Positions 36,707-45,291 of a stretch of 64,000 bases of DNA are shown piece by piece. This DNA comes from Niveispirillum sp943370215 (GTDB taxonomy: Bacteria > Pseudomonadota > Alphaproteobacteria > Azospirillales > Azospirillaceae). Within the stretch, counting starts at the first letter, position 1. Every line of letters begins with the position of its first letter. Position numbers and translations under genes: made by a program. The notes under the pieces are model-generated. The model was not told where the DNA came from. It saw nothing but the letters and a program-made list of their open reading frames with translations, and did not search any database. The stretch lies in contig CALRQC020000003.1 in assembly GCA_943370215.1 (NCBI GenBank), positions 124,001-188,000 on the forward strand, in the 5' to 3' direction.

Positions 36707-37804
36707 ATGTCTGGTCCGATCCCCAATCCCGGCATCCTGGATATCGCCCCCTATATCGGTGGGGAGGCTCACGCGCCGGGCGGGCACCGGTTGATCCGGC
36801 TGGCATCGAATGAGGGCGCGCTGGGCCCCAGCCCCCAGGCGGTGGCGGCCTACCAGGCCCTGGCGGGGGAGATCCACCGCTATCCGGATGGTTCCGCCCA
36901 GGCGCTGCGCAATGCCATTGGCCGCCGTCATGGCTTCGACCCCGCCCGCATCGTCTGCGGTGCCGGATCGGACGAGCTGCTGCAACTGCTGGTCAAATGC
37001 TATGCCGGGCCGGGGACGGAGGTGCTTTATTCCCGCCATGGCTTCCTGATCTATCCCATCGCCGCCAAAGCCTGTGGGGCCACCCCGGTGGCGGCCCCGG
37101 AAACCGACCTGCGCGCCGATGTGGATGCGCTGTTGGCGCGGGTGAATGAACGCACCCGCATTGTCTTCATCGCCAACCCCAACAACCCGACCGGCAGCTA
37201 TCTGACGGCCCAGGAACTGGCCCGGCTCCATGCCGGGTTGCCGGACCATGTGCTGTTGGTGATCGATGCCGCCTATGCCGAATTTGTGCGCAGCAATGAT
37301 TATAGTGATGGGGCGGAACTGGTGGCGCGTTTCCCCAATGTGGTGATGACGCGCACCTTCTCCAAAATCCACGCGCTGGGCGGGTTGCGGCTGGGCTGGG
37401 CCTATTGCCCGGTTGCCGTCGCCGATGTGCTGAACCGGGTGCGCGGGCCGTTCAACGTCTCATCCGCTGCCATCGCCGCCGGGGTGGCGGCGATGGAGGA
37501 TGTGGAGTTCACCCAGCGTTCCCTGGAATTGAACGAGGCCAACCGGGCCTGGTTCGTGGCGCAGGTGCAAGCCCTGGGGCTGGTGGTTCACCCCTCTGTG
37601 GCCAATTTCGTGCTGGTGGATTTCAGCAACCAGCCGGGGGCCAAGGCCGATACCGAGGCCGCCCGGCACATGCTGAAATCCCGTGGCATCCTGGTGCGCC
37701 AGATGGGGGCTTATGGACTGGGCCATTGCCTGCGCATCACCATTGGCTTGCGCGATGATATGGAACAGGTGGTCAAGGGGCTGACTGACTGGGTGCGGGG
37801 GTAA
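36707..37804 (+). CDS. hisC: HisC-type PLP aminotransferase (aromatic or histidinol-phosphate)
   Basis: This 365-residue fold-type I aminotransferase starts PNPGILDIAPYIGGEA, and has RLASNEGALGPSP, IANPNNPTGSYL (substrate- and PLP-binding N) and the Schiff-base lysine in RTFSKIHALGGLRLGW. HisC-family enzymes act on histidinol phosphate, but members located in tyr/phe clusters often transaminate prephenate or phenylpyruvate. The neighbours favour that second role; the sequence alone does not decide. ATG at 36707 was chosen, since the upstream frame from 36659 has no aminotransferase-like residues. Four bases separate the TAA from the convergent membrane-protein gene's end at 37813. Confidence 0.9.
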   Translation: MSGPIPNPGILDIAPYIGGEAHAPGGHRLIRLASNEGALGPSPQAVAAYQALAGEIHRYPDGSAQALRNAIGRRHGFDPARIVCGAGSDELLQLLVKCYAGPGTEVLYSRHGFLIYPIAAKACGATPVAAPETDLRADVDALLARVNERTRIVFIANPNNPTGSYLTAQELARLHAGLPDHVLLVIDAAYAEFVRSNDYSDGAELVARFPNVVMTRTFSKIHALGGLRLGWAYCPVAVADVLNRVRGPFNVSSAAIAAGVAAMEDVEFTQRSLELNEANRAWFVAQVQALGLVVHPSVANFVLVDFSNQPGAKADTEAARHMLKSRGILVRQMGAYGLGHCLRITIGLRDDMEQVVKGLTDWVRG

Positions 37805-37812
37805 GCGCCCGC

Positions 37813-38862
37813 TCAAGGGGCGGCCAGCCCCACCTCCTGCGCCCTGACCGGCGGGACGCGGACCCGCACCGCCGTTGGCACCAGCCGCAGGGCCAGTCGC
37901 CGCCCCGCTTCCCATTTTGCCGACAGCAGCAGCAGGGCGCTGCCGATCAGCAGGGCAGCGACGGCTAAACTATAGCCGCCCTGGGTGAAAAGCTTCATCA
38001 GACCGCTCATCGCGTAGATCACATAGATCAGGGCGGAAACCAGCAATGCCCGCCGGTCGATGATCAGCGACACCAGCGACAGCACCAGATAAATGCCCAG
38101 CCCGCCGATCATGGCGGCCATCCCGCCTTCGCCATTATCCAGTCCCAGCATATTGAACAGCGGGTGGATGATCAGCGGGGCGGCCAGCAGGTGTAGCCAG
38201 AAGGCGATATCGCTGGCCCGGCCGCCGCGCAGCGGATCGCGCATATCCCACATCATGGCCACGGCAAAGGCGATGAAGCCTGCCAGCAGGATCAGCACAA
38301 GCAGATGGGCACGCAGCGGTTCCACCGCCAGCAGCAGCAAGGTGCCCGCCATGACCAGTGCCACCAGCACCGCAATGGCAATGGTGACAGGTACATGGAA
38401 CCGCCGCCAATGGGCATAGGTGGCGATGCCGACTCCCGCCGCCGCCAGGCTGGCGGCGGTCAGCGCCGTGGAAACCTCCGCAAGGCTGCCATCTTTCGGT
38501 CCCCAGGTACCGCCTGTCAGCTTGAACAGCAGCAGGAACACGCTACCGACGAAGAAAAACAGCAGCAGGATGCTGGTCAGCGGGGCCTGCCGGCGGCGGG
38601 TGAAATATTCCGCCAGTCCCCAGCTTGCCGCCGCGATCACCCCCGCTGAATAGGGCCCCAGCAGATGATCGATGGCAAACATGGTGATGCTGAGGGCGAT
38701 GGCGATGAAGATATCGTTGAAGCCGGACAGCAGCTTGAAACTTTCATGCTCGCCCACGGCCCCGGTGCGCCGGGCGGCCACGAAGCGCCTGAATCCCTCC
38801 ACATCGCCCGGTTTCAGCAGCCCCGCCGTGACGGCGGCGTCCAGATCATCGTCACTATACAT
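37813..38862 (-). CDS. Multi-pass membrane protein of unknown function
   Basis: This 349-residue protein has a hydrophilic N-terminus (about 45 residues, YSDDDLDAAVTAGLLKPGDV...) and then about ten transmembrane helices arranged as short hairpins. The N-terminal part resembles the start of DUF2157-type proteins, but I cannot assign a family. It is transcribed opposite to the surrounding aromatic amino acid genes and so splits the aminotransferase from tyrA. Codon use and GC content do not look foreign. Confidence 0.7.
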   Translation of the reverse strand: MYSDDDLDAAVTAGLLKPGDVEGFRRFVAARRTGAVGEHESFKLLSGFNDIFIAIALSITMFAIDHLLGPYSAGVIAAASWGLAEYFTRRRQAPLTSILLLFFFVGSVFLLLFKLTGGTWGPKDGSLAEVSTALTAASLAAAGVGIATYAHWRRFHVPVTIAIAVLVALVMAGTLLLLAVEPLRAHLLVLILLAGFIAFAVAMMWDMRDPLRGGRASDIAFWLHLLAAPLIIHPLFNMLGLDNGEGGMAAMIGGLGIYLVLSLVSLIIDRRALLVSALIYVIYAMSGLMKLFTQGGYSLAVAALLIGSALLLLSAKWEAGRRLALRLVPTAVRVRVPPVRAQEVGLAAP

Positions 38863-39000
38863 CGGCCGGTCCCAATCTTCGCCAAAGGCTCGTACTGTCC
38901 GCAGGGTCTGCTACCCACCTTGCCGATGCAAGCCCCGGCTTGAGCCGGTGGGACCGCCCATGGTACTGACCATGGCTCCAATCTTATCAGGCATCTTCCC

Positions 39001-39885
39001 ATGACCAGCCCGCTCTTCACCCGCGTTGCCATTGTCGGCTTTGGCCTGATCGGTTCTTCGATCGCGCGGTGCGTGGCGGAATATCCGGGCTTGGCCAAGG
39101 ATGTGGTCTGTATCGACCGGTCGCAGACGGTCTGCGACCGGGTGATGGAACTGGGCATTGCGGCGGCGGCCAGCACCGATCCGGCCCTGGTTGCCACCGC
39201 CGATCTGGTGGTGCTGGCCACGCCCATCGGGGCCTTTGCCGATCTGGGGGCCATTATCGGCCCGCATCTGACGCCCGGCACCATCCTGACCGATGTGGGT
39301 TCGGTGAAACAGTCGGTGGTGCGCGATATCGGCCCGCATGTGCCCGATGGTGTGCATTTCGTGCCCGGCCACCCGCTGGCCGGCACCGAACATTCCGGCC
39401 CCGATGCCGGCTTTGCCAGCCTGTTCAAGGATCGCTGGTGCATCCTGACCCCGGTACCCGACAGCGATGCGGCGGCGGTGGAAAAGCTGGCCGCCTTCTG
39501 GCGCGGCTGCGGCAGCCAGATTGAGCTGATGGAACCGGGCCATCATGACCGGGTGCTGGCCATCACCAGCCATCTGCCGCACCTGATCGCCTATACCATC
39601 GTCGGCACGGCCACCGATCTGGAAGAACATCTGAAATCGGAAGTGATCCGGTTTTCCGCCTCCGGCTTCCGTGATTTCACCCGCATCGCCGCCAGCGATC
39701 CGGTGATGTGGCGGGACATCTTCCTGAACAACCGGGAAGCCGTGCTGGAGGTGATCCAGCGCTTCACCGAAGACCTGACCGCACTGCAACGCGCCATCCG
39801 CTGGGGTGAGGGGGAAAAGCTGGAAGAGCTGTTCACCCGCACCCGCGCCATCCGCCGGTCGATCATCGACGCAAAGCAGGCGTGA
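39001..39885 (+). CDS. tyrA: Prephenate/arogenate dehydrogenase family protein
   Basis: This 294-residue NAD(P)-dependent enzyme makes hydroxyphenylpyruvate or tyrosine. The Rossmann motif is VAIVGFGLIGSSIARCV. It has ADLVVLATPIGAF, DVGSVKQSVV, and the catalytic region FVPGHPLAGTEHSGPDAG with the conserved histidine. The C-terminal helical domain includes RDFTRIAASDPVMWRDIFL. It completes the chorismate mutase-aminotransferase-TyrA set; substrate choice between prephenate and arogenate is not visible. It starts with ATG at 39001, and 15 bp after its end begins the stop of argO on the other strand. Confidence 0.93.
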   Translation: MTSPLFTRVAIVGFGLIGSSIARCVAEYPGLAKDVVCIDRSQTVCDRVMELGIAAAASTDPALVATADLVVLATPIGAFADLGAIIGPHLTPGTILTDVGSVKQSVVRDIGPHVPDGVHFVPGHPLAGTEHSGPDAGFASLFKDRWCILTPVPDSDAAAVEKLAAFWRGCGSQIELMEPGHHDRVLAITSHLPHLIAYTIVGTATDLEEHLKSEVIRFSASGFRDFTRIAASDPVMWRDIFLNNREAVLEVIQRFTEDLTALQRAIRWGEGEKLEELFTRTRAIRRSIIDAKQA

Positions 39886-39902
39886 AGCTGTAGGCAGGGC
39901 GT

Positions 39903-40523
39903 TTACCCGACCACCCGCCACACCAGCGACGCCGCCAGCGCCAGCATGGTCAGCCCGACCAGCCCGTCCAGCACCCGCCACGCCGCTGGCCGGGCGAACA
40001 GCGGCGTCAGCATCCGCGCGCCATAGCCCAGTGTGGTGAACCAGCAGAAGCTGGCCGCCACCGCCCCGGCGATGAACAGCGGGCGCAGTGCTTCCGGCTG
40101 GGCGGAACCGGCGGTGCCCATCAGCAGCACCGTATCCAGATAGACATGGGGGTTCAGCAGGGTGAAGGCGGCCGTCGCGGCCAGGGCGCGGGGCAGCGTC
40201 ACCCCCTCGCCCTGGGCCACCGCCATGGCTTCCCCCGCCCGCAGCCGCCCCAGCGCGCGCAGCCCGTACCAGCCAAGAAACCCCGCCCCGCCGATGGCCA
40301 GCAGCTCGGCCAGTTGTGGCAAGGCGGCCAGGAAAGCACCCAGTCCCGACACACCCGCCGTGATCAGCAGGGCATCCGCCGCGCCACAGAACAGCACGAT
40401 GGGGCCGACATGCTGTCGGCTCAACCCCTGACGCAGCACGAACAGGTTCTGCGCCCCGATCGCCATGATCAGGGCGGCGGACAGGGCGAAACCGGTGAGG
40501 AAGGGGGTGAGGTTGTATGTCAT
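39903..40523 (-). CDS. argO: LysE/ArgO-type amino acid exporter
   Basis: This 206-residue protein of the LysE family has six predicted helices. It starts with LTPFLTGFALSAALIMAIGA, followed by QNLFVLRQGL, and has the loop TLLNPHVYLDTVLLMG. LysE-type proteins export basic amino acids, chiefly arginine (ArgO) or lysine (LysE). It is divergent from an ArgP-like LysR regulator with a 75-bp gap, exactly the argO-argP layout, where the regulator activates export in response to arginine or lysine. Confidence 0.9.
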   Translation of the reverse strand: MTYNLTPFLTGFALSAALIMAIGAQNLFVLRQGLSRQHVGPIVLFCGAADALLITAGVSGLGAFLAALPQLAELLAIGGAGFLGWYGLRALGRLRAGEAMAVAQGEGVTLPRALAATAAFTLLNPHVYLDTVLLMGTAGSAQPEALRPLFIAGAVAASFCWFTTLGYGARMLTPLFARPAAWRVLDGLVGLTMLALAASLVWRVVG

Positions 40524-40578
40524 GTCCCAACCGGTAACGCCGTCGGGATGCTTCAGTAAAACTTGTTTTTCTTAAGCT

Positions 40579-40597
40579 GATGAAGCCATGCTTCATC
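40579..40597. promoter_or_regulatory. Inverted repeat between argO and argP
   Basis: GATGAAG (40579-40585) and CTTCATC (40591-40597) are perfect inverted repeats spaced by 5 nt, ending just before the argP ATG at 40599. A LysR-type operator for autoregulation is the simplest reading. It overlaps the ribosome site region, so repression of argP would be direct. Confidence 0.5.
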
Positions 40598-40598
40598 C

Positions 40599-41492
40599 AT
40601 GCTTGATTATCCGGCCCTGGCCGCCCTGGCCGCCATCATCCATGAAGGCAGTTTTGAACGCGCGGCGGCAACGCTGGGCATCACCCCATCCGCCGTGTCC
40701 CAGCGCGTGCGCGGGCTGGAAGAACGGCTGGGCGCCATTCTGGTGGTGCGCGGCCAGCCCTGCACCCCCACCGATCTGGGTCGCGCGCTGGTGGCCCATA
40801 TGGACAAGGTGCGCCTGCTGGAGGCTGACTTGGCCCCCCTGCTGGTGCCGGAGGGGCAGGGGGTGGCCAGCCCGCCCACCCTGCGGCTGGCGGTGAATGC
40901 CGACAGTCTGGCGACATGGTTTCCCGCCGCCGCAGGGCTGTTCGCCCGGGACAATGCTGCCCTGCTGGATTTGACATTGGATGACGAGGCGCACACGGCC
41001 GAACGGCTGCGCGCCGGGGATGTGCTGGCCGCCGTCACCGCCGACCCGGAACCGGTGCAGGGCTGCAAGACCCTGCCGCTGGGCCGGCTGCGCTATATCG
41101 CCTGTGCCAGCCCCGCCTTCATGGCGCGCCATTTCGCCCAAGGGGTGGGTGCCGCCAGTCTGGCGCAGGCCCCCAATATGCGGTTCGACCGGCGGGACCA
41201 TTTGCAGGCACGCTGGGCCCGCGATGCCTATGGCATGGAACTGACCGCCCCGCCGCATTGGGTGCCCTCCACCCAAGGCTTTCTGGATTTCACCCTGGCG
41301 GGGCTGGCCTGGGGGATGCACCCGCTGATGCTGGCCGCTCCCCACATCGCCGCCGGGCGGCTGGTGGAACTACCGCCGCACCGACCGGTCCATGTGCAAC
41401 TTTACTGGACCATTACCCGCCTGCAGGCCGCCCCCCTGCAAGCCCTGACCGCCGCCGTGCGTACAGCGGCGGGGGAGGGGCTGGAGGGGTGA
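40599..41492 (+). CDS. argP: LysR-family regulator ArgP (IciA/LysG)
   Basis: This 297-residue regulator has an N-terminal winged helix (ALAAIIHEGSFERAAATLGI followed by TPSAVSQRVRGLEERLGAIL) and a C-terminal effector-binding domain with the ArgP-typical segments AVTADPEPVQGCKTLPLG and RYIACASPAFMARHFAQG. ArgP binds arginine or lysine and controls the exporter gene argO, which lies divergently 75 bp away. The start at ATG 40599 overlaps the end of an inverted repeat that may be its own operator. The stop codon (41490-41492) abuts the stop of the convergent acyl-CoA dehydrogenase gene with no space. Confidence 0.92.
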   Translation: MLDYPALAALAAIIHEGSFERAAATLGITPSAVSQRVRGLEERLGAILVVRGQPCTPTDLGRALVAHMDKVRLLEADLAPLLVPEGQGVASPPTLRLAVNADSLATWFPAAAGLFARDNAALLDLTLDDEAHTAERLRAGDVLAAVTADPEPVQGCKTLPLGRLRYIACASPAFMARHFAQGVGAASLAQAPNMRFDRRDHLQARWARDAYGMELTAPPHWVPSTQGFLDFTLAGLAWGMHPLMLAAPHIAAGRLVELPPHRPVHVQLYWTITRLQAAPLQALTAAVRTAAGEGLEG

Positions 41493-42710
41493 TCAGGACC
41501 TGTACTTCGCCAGTTCCAGCTTGCCCAACTGCGCCCGGTGCACCTCGTCCGGGCCATCGGCCAGGCGCAGGGTGCGGGCGTTGGCATAGGCCCAGGCCAG
41601 GGGGAAATCGTCCGATACGCCGCCGCCGCCATGGGCCTGGATCGCCATGTCGATCACCTTGCAGGCCATGTTGGGGGCGACAACCTTGATCATGGCGATC
41701 TCGGCCTTGGCCACCTTGTTGCCCACTGTATCCATCATATAGGCTGCCTTCAGGGTCAGCAGGCGGGCCTGTTCGATGGCGATGCGCGCTTCGGCAATCC
41801 GTTCATGCCACACGCCTTGCGTGGCGATGGGCTTGCCGAAGGCCACGCGCGACGACAGGCGCTGGCAGGTCAGTTCCAATGCCCGTTCGGAAGCCCCAAT
41901 CAGCCGCATACAATGATGGATGCGCCCCGGCCCCAGCCGGCCCTGCGCAATCTCAAACCCGCGCCCTTCGCCCAGCAGGATATTCTCCACCGGCACGCGC
42001 ACATTCTCGAACAGCACTTCGGCATGACCATGCGGGGCATCGTCATAGCCGAATACCGGCACCGGGCGCTTCACGGTGACGCCCGGCGTGTCGGTCGGCA
42101 CCAGGACCATGGATTGCTGGCGGTGCCGGTCCGCATTGTCCGGGTCAGTCTTGCCCATGACGATCATGATCTTGCAGCGCGTGTCATTGGCCCCGCTGAT
42201 CCACCATTTGCGGCCATTGATCACGTAATGATCACCGTCGCGCTGGATGGTGGTGGCGATGTTGGTGGCGTCCGAGGAGGCAACCGCCGGTTCCGTCATC
42301 GCAAAGGCGGAACGGATCTCGCCCGCCAGCAGCGGTTTCAGCCAGCGTTCCTGCTGTGCCGGGCTGCCATAGCGCACCAGTACTTCCATATTGCCGGTAT
42401 CCGGCGCGCTGCAATTGAAGATTTCCGGGGCCCAGTGGCTGCGGCCCATCACTTCGCACAAAGGGGCATATTCCAGATTGGTCAGCCCGGCCCCCTGGTC
42501 GGATTCCGGCAGGAACAGGTTCCACAGGCCGGCGGCCTTGGCCTTGTCTTTCAGTTCTTCCAGCAGGGGCAGCGGCTTCCACCGCGTCTCCCCTGCTGCC
42601 ACCTGGGCGTAAAGCGCGGCTTCGTTGGGATAGACATGGTCGTCCATGAAACGGCTCAGGGCCGCGTGAAGGGCGATGGTGCGCGGGCTTTGGGTGAAAA
42701 TGCCGGTCAT
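41493..42710 (-). CDS. Acyl-CoA dehydrogenase (ACAD10/11-like)
   Basis: This 405-residue FAD-dependent enzyme introduces the first double bond in fatty acyl-CoA. Family signatures are FAMTEPAVASSDATNIAT (the flavin-near motif) and RLADGPDEVHRAQLGKLEL at the C-terminus. The QAHGGGGVSDDFPLAWAY segment is typical of the ACAD10/11-like branch, whose members handle long or branched chains. It starts at ATG 42710 after GGAGGCC. It lies downstream of fadJ on the same strand, separated by 211 bp that hold a palindromic repeat. Both genes probably respond to the TetR regulator encoded beyond fadJ. Confidence 0.93.
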   Translation of the reverse strand: MTGIFTQSPRTIALHAALSRFMDDHVYPNEAALYAQVAAGETRWKPLPLLEELKDKAKAAGLWNLFLPESDQGAGLTNLEYAPLCEVMGRSHWAPEIFNCSAPDTGNMEVLVRYGSPAQQERWLKPLLAGEIRSAFAMTEPAVASSDATNIATTIQRDGDHYVINGRKWWISGANDTRCKIMIVMGKTDPDNADRHRQQSMVLVPTDTPGVTVKRPVPVFGYDDAPHGHAEVLFENVRVPVENILLGEGRGFEIAQGRLGPGRIHHCMRLIGASERALELTCQRLSSRVAFGKPIATQGVWHERIAEARIAIEQARLLTLKAAYMMDTVGNKVAKAEIAMIKVVAPNMACKVIDMAIQAHGGGGVSDDFPLAWAYANARTLRLADGPDEVHRAQLGKLELAKYRS

Positions 42711-42792
42711 GGGGGCCTCCTGTGGTGGCCGGATGGGTGGTTTTTTGTGAGCGGCCCACGGTTGTTAAGGCCTTTTGTTATCAGCCCTGCCA

Positions 42793-42876
42793 CCGTCACC
42801 CCGGCGAAGGCCGGGGTCCAGAATTAAAGGGCGCTTTGCTTTACGAGCTGGACCCCGGCCTGCGCCGGGGTGACGG
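42793..42876. repeat. Palindromic intergenic repeat, GTCACCCC family
   Basis: CCGTCACCCCGGCGAAGG and its inverted counterpart (ending CGGGGTGACGG) enclose GGGCGCTTTGCTTTACGAGC. The same inner sequence (CTTTGCTCTACGAA) is seen at 16188-16200 and 58076-58089, which links these repeats. It lies between fadJ and the acyl-CoA dehydrogenase gene. Confidence 0.75.
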
Positions 42877-42921
42877 TACTAGAGGATGGTCTGATACGGC
42901 GATAAGGGGACGCGCGCCCCC

Positions 42922-45018
42922 TCAGCCAAACCGCTCCCGCCCTTCCGCCACCAGCCGCACCAGCAGGGGGGCCGGGGACCAATGGGTGCCGGTGGGGTCG
43001 TCGCCGGCCATCTGGGCAAAGCGGGTGATGTCGGCCAGCACATTGGCCAACCCGGTCAGTTCGGCCTGCTTCATCGGGCCGCCACGCCAGGCCGGGAAGC
43101 CATAGCCGTAGAGATAGACGATATCGATATCGCCCGGTCGCTGCGCCATGCCCTCTTCCAGGATGCGCGCGCCCTCATTCACCAGGGCATAGATCAGCCG
43201 CTTCTGGATCTCTTCCTCCCCGATGGCGCGGGGGGTGATGCCGTGCTGCTGGCGATAGGCATCCACCATGGCGGCCACGGCGGGGTCAGGGCGGGGCGTG
43301 CGGTCACCGGGTTCATAATGATACCAGCCGCGCCCGTTCTTCTGCCCCTTGCGCCCATCGGCGGTCAAAAGGTCGGACAGGGCGGTGCCGTAAATCTTAC
43401 CCTCCGCCACCCGCCGCTCGCGGATGGCCTGCATCACATCCAGCCCGGCCATATCGCCCATGGCAAACGGCCCCATGGCCAGACCATAGCGGCGGGCGGC
43501 CTGATCGACCGCCGCGACCGAGGCCCCTTCGATCACCAGCCGCTGCGCCTCCGTGGCGTAATATTGCAGCATCCGGTTGCCGACAAAGCCATCGCAATTG
43601 CCCACCGCCACGGCCACCTTGCCGATCTTGCGACCGATACCCATGGCGGTCTGGATGGCGTCCGCCGCACTGTCGCGGCCGCGCACCACCTCCAGCAGTT
43701 TCATCACATTGGCGGGGCTGAAGAAATGCATCCCCACCACATCCGCCGGGCGACCACTGGATGCTGCGATGGCATCGATATCCAGGGTGGAGGTATTGCT
43801 GGCCAGCACCGCGCCCGGCTTGGCCACCGTCCCCAGCCGGGCGAACACCGCCTGTTTCACCGCCATATCCTCGTAAGCCGCCTCCACCACCAGATCGGCG
43901 GCGGACAGGTCGGCATAGTCGGTGGTTTGGGTGATCAGCGACAGGCGCTGATCCATGGCCGCCTGAGTCAGCCGGCCCTTGGCCACGGTGGCGGCATAGT
44001 TGCGGGCGATGATGCCGATGCCCCTTTCCAGCGCTGCCTTGTCCATATCCAGCAGCGTCACCGGAATGCCGGCATTGGCAAAGCACATGGCGATGCCGCC
44101 GCCCATGGTGCCGCTGCCAATCACCCCCACCTGGGCCACCGGGCGGGGTTTGGCATCGCCCAGCCCGGTCACCTTGGCGGCGGCGCGTTCGGCAAAGAAG
44201 GCATGGATCAGCGCCTTGGACTGATCATGCGCCATGCAATCCCAAAACAGGGCGCGTTCCCGCGCCAACCCGTCGGCAAAGGGCAGGGTGATGGCGGCTT
44301 CCACCGCATCGATACAGCGCTGTGGGGCGTGCAGCCAGGGGGGGCTGTCGGCCAGCTTCTGCCGGGCGGCGGCCACGCTGTCCGCATCCCCCGGCCCCAG
44401 CCGGTCGGTGCGCAGGCTGGCGCGTGGCAAGGGCGGCGAGGTGGGCAAACTGGCGGCAAAGGCGGTGGCCAGTTCCAGCGGCGTGCCGCTGCCCACATGG
44501 TCCAGCAGGCCCAGCGCCTGGGCCTGTGTTGCCGCCAGGAAATCCCCGCTGGTGATCAGGGCCAGCGCCTTGGCCACGCCCACCAGCCGGGGCAGGCGCT
44601 GGGTGCCGCCGGCACCGGGCAGCAGGCCCAGCTTCACCTCTGGCAGGCCCACCTGGGCATCCTGGGTGGCGACCCGGTAATGGCAGGCCAGCGCCACCTC
44701 CAGCCCGCCACCCAGGGCGGTGCCATGGATGGCGGCAATCACCGGCTTGGGCGACGACTCGATGGCGGCGTTGATATCGTTCAGGTCAGGCTCGGCCAGC
44801 CCGCTGCCCAGGAATTCCGCAATATCGGCCCCGGCAATGAAAGTGCGCCCGGCGCCTGAGATCACCAGCGCCCTGGCCGACGCATCGGCCAGTCCCTCGG
44901 CCAAGGCCTGCCCGATGCCCTGGCGCACGGCTTGGCTGAGCGCATTGACCGGCGGGCTGTCCACCGTGATGAATCCGACATCGCCCTGTCGGGTGTAATG
45001 GACAACCCGCCCGTCCAT
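42922..45018 (-). CDS. fadJ: Bifunctional enoyl-CoA hydratase/3-hydroxyacyl-CoA dehydrogenase
   Basis: This 698-residue multienzyme protein carries out the second and third steps of beta-oxidation. The N-terminal crotonase domain (about 1-190) has IHGTALGGGLEVALACHYRVA and the catalytic glutamates in LPEVKLGLLPGAGGTQRLPR. The central NAD-binding domain starts VGVIGSGTMGGGIAMCFANA, and HFFSPANVMKLLEVVRG carries the catalytic histidine. The C-terminal domain includes YGYGFPAWRGGPMKQAE. It is the FadJ/FadB type without a separate isomerase feature I could confirm. A TetR gene lies divergently upstream and the acyl-CoA dehydrogenase downstream. An operator-like repeat is at 45082. Confidence 0.94.
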   Translation of the reverse strand: MDGRVVHYTRQGDVGFITVDSPPVNALSQAVRQGIGQALAEGLADASARALVISGAGRTFIAGADIAEFLGSGLAEPDLNDINAAIESSPKPVIAAIHGTALGGGLEVALACHYRVATQDAQVGLPEVKLGLLPGAGGTQRLPRLVGVAKALALITSGDFLAATQAQALGLLDHVGSGTPLELATAFAASLPTSPPLPRASLRTDRLGPGDADSVAAARQKLADSPPWLHAPQRCIDAVEAAITLPFADGLARERALFWDCMAHDQSKALIHAFFAERAAAKVTGLGDAKPRPVAQVGVIGSGTMGGGIAMCFANAGIPVTLLDMDKAALERGIGIIARNYAATVAKGRLTQAAMDQRLSLITQTTDYADLSAADLVVEAAYEDMAVKQAVFARLGTVAKPGAVLASNTSTLDIDAIAASSGRPADVVGMHFFSPANVMKLLEVVRGRDSAADAIQTAMGIGRKIGKVAVAVGNCDGFVGNRMLQYYATEAQRLVIEGASVAAVDQAARRYGLAMGPFAMGDMAGLDVMQAIRERRVAEGKIYGTALSDLLTADGRKGQKNGRGWYHYEPGDRTPRPDPAVAAMVDAYRQQHGITPRAIGEEEIQKRLIYALVNEGARILEEGMAQRPGDIDIVYLYGYGFPAWRGGPMKQAELTGLANVLADITRFAQMAGDDPTGTHWSPAPLLVRLVAEGRERFG

Positions 45019-45081
45019 GGCATTTCCTCCATTCAGGTGGGCGCCTTTGCCGGCGCCTCATCGCTGTTCGTATGTTAGTTT

Positions 45082-45095
45082 CAAACAAGTGTTTG
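45082..45095. promoter_or_regulatory. Candidate TetR operator between fadJ and the regulator
   Basis: CAAAC-AAGT-GTTTG is a perfect 5-bp inverted repeat with a 4-nt spacer, within an AT-rich stretch (TTAGTTTCAAACAAGTGTTTG) in the fadJ leader. It resembles operators of fatty-acid TetR regulators such as PsrA. It lies 64 bp upstream of fadJ and about 200 bp from the TetR start. Confidence 0.5.
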
Positions 45096-45291
45096 CGTCA
45101 ACCCGTTGCCTGTCGAGGCGATAGGGGTGGTTGACGCAGCGTCAACCGGGGCATATCCCCCGTTTTTAGGCTATTTGCAGCGACTGGCGGGAACGCTAAG
45201 CTGGAAAACGTCTGTTTGATACAGGCCAACAACAGCAGGGCTGCCCGGTGACCGGGCCGGCCCTGTGCGGACGGGTAGGGACGCGAAAAGG

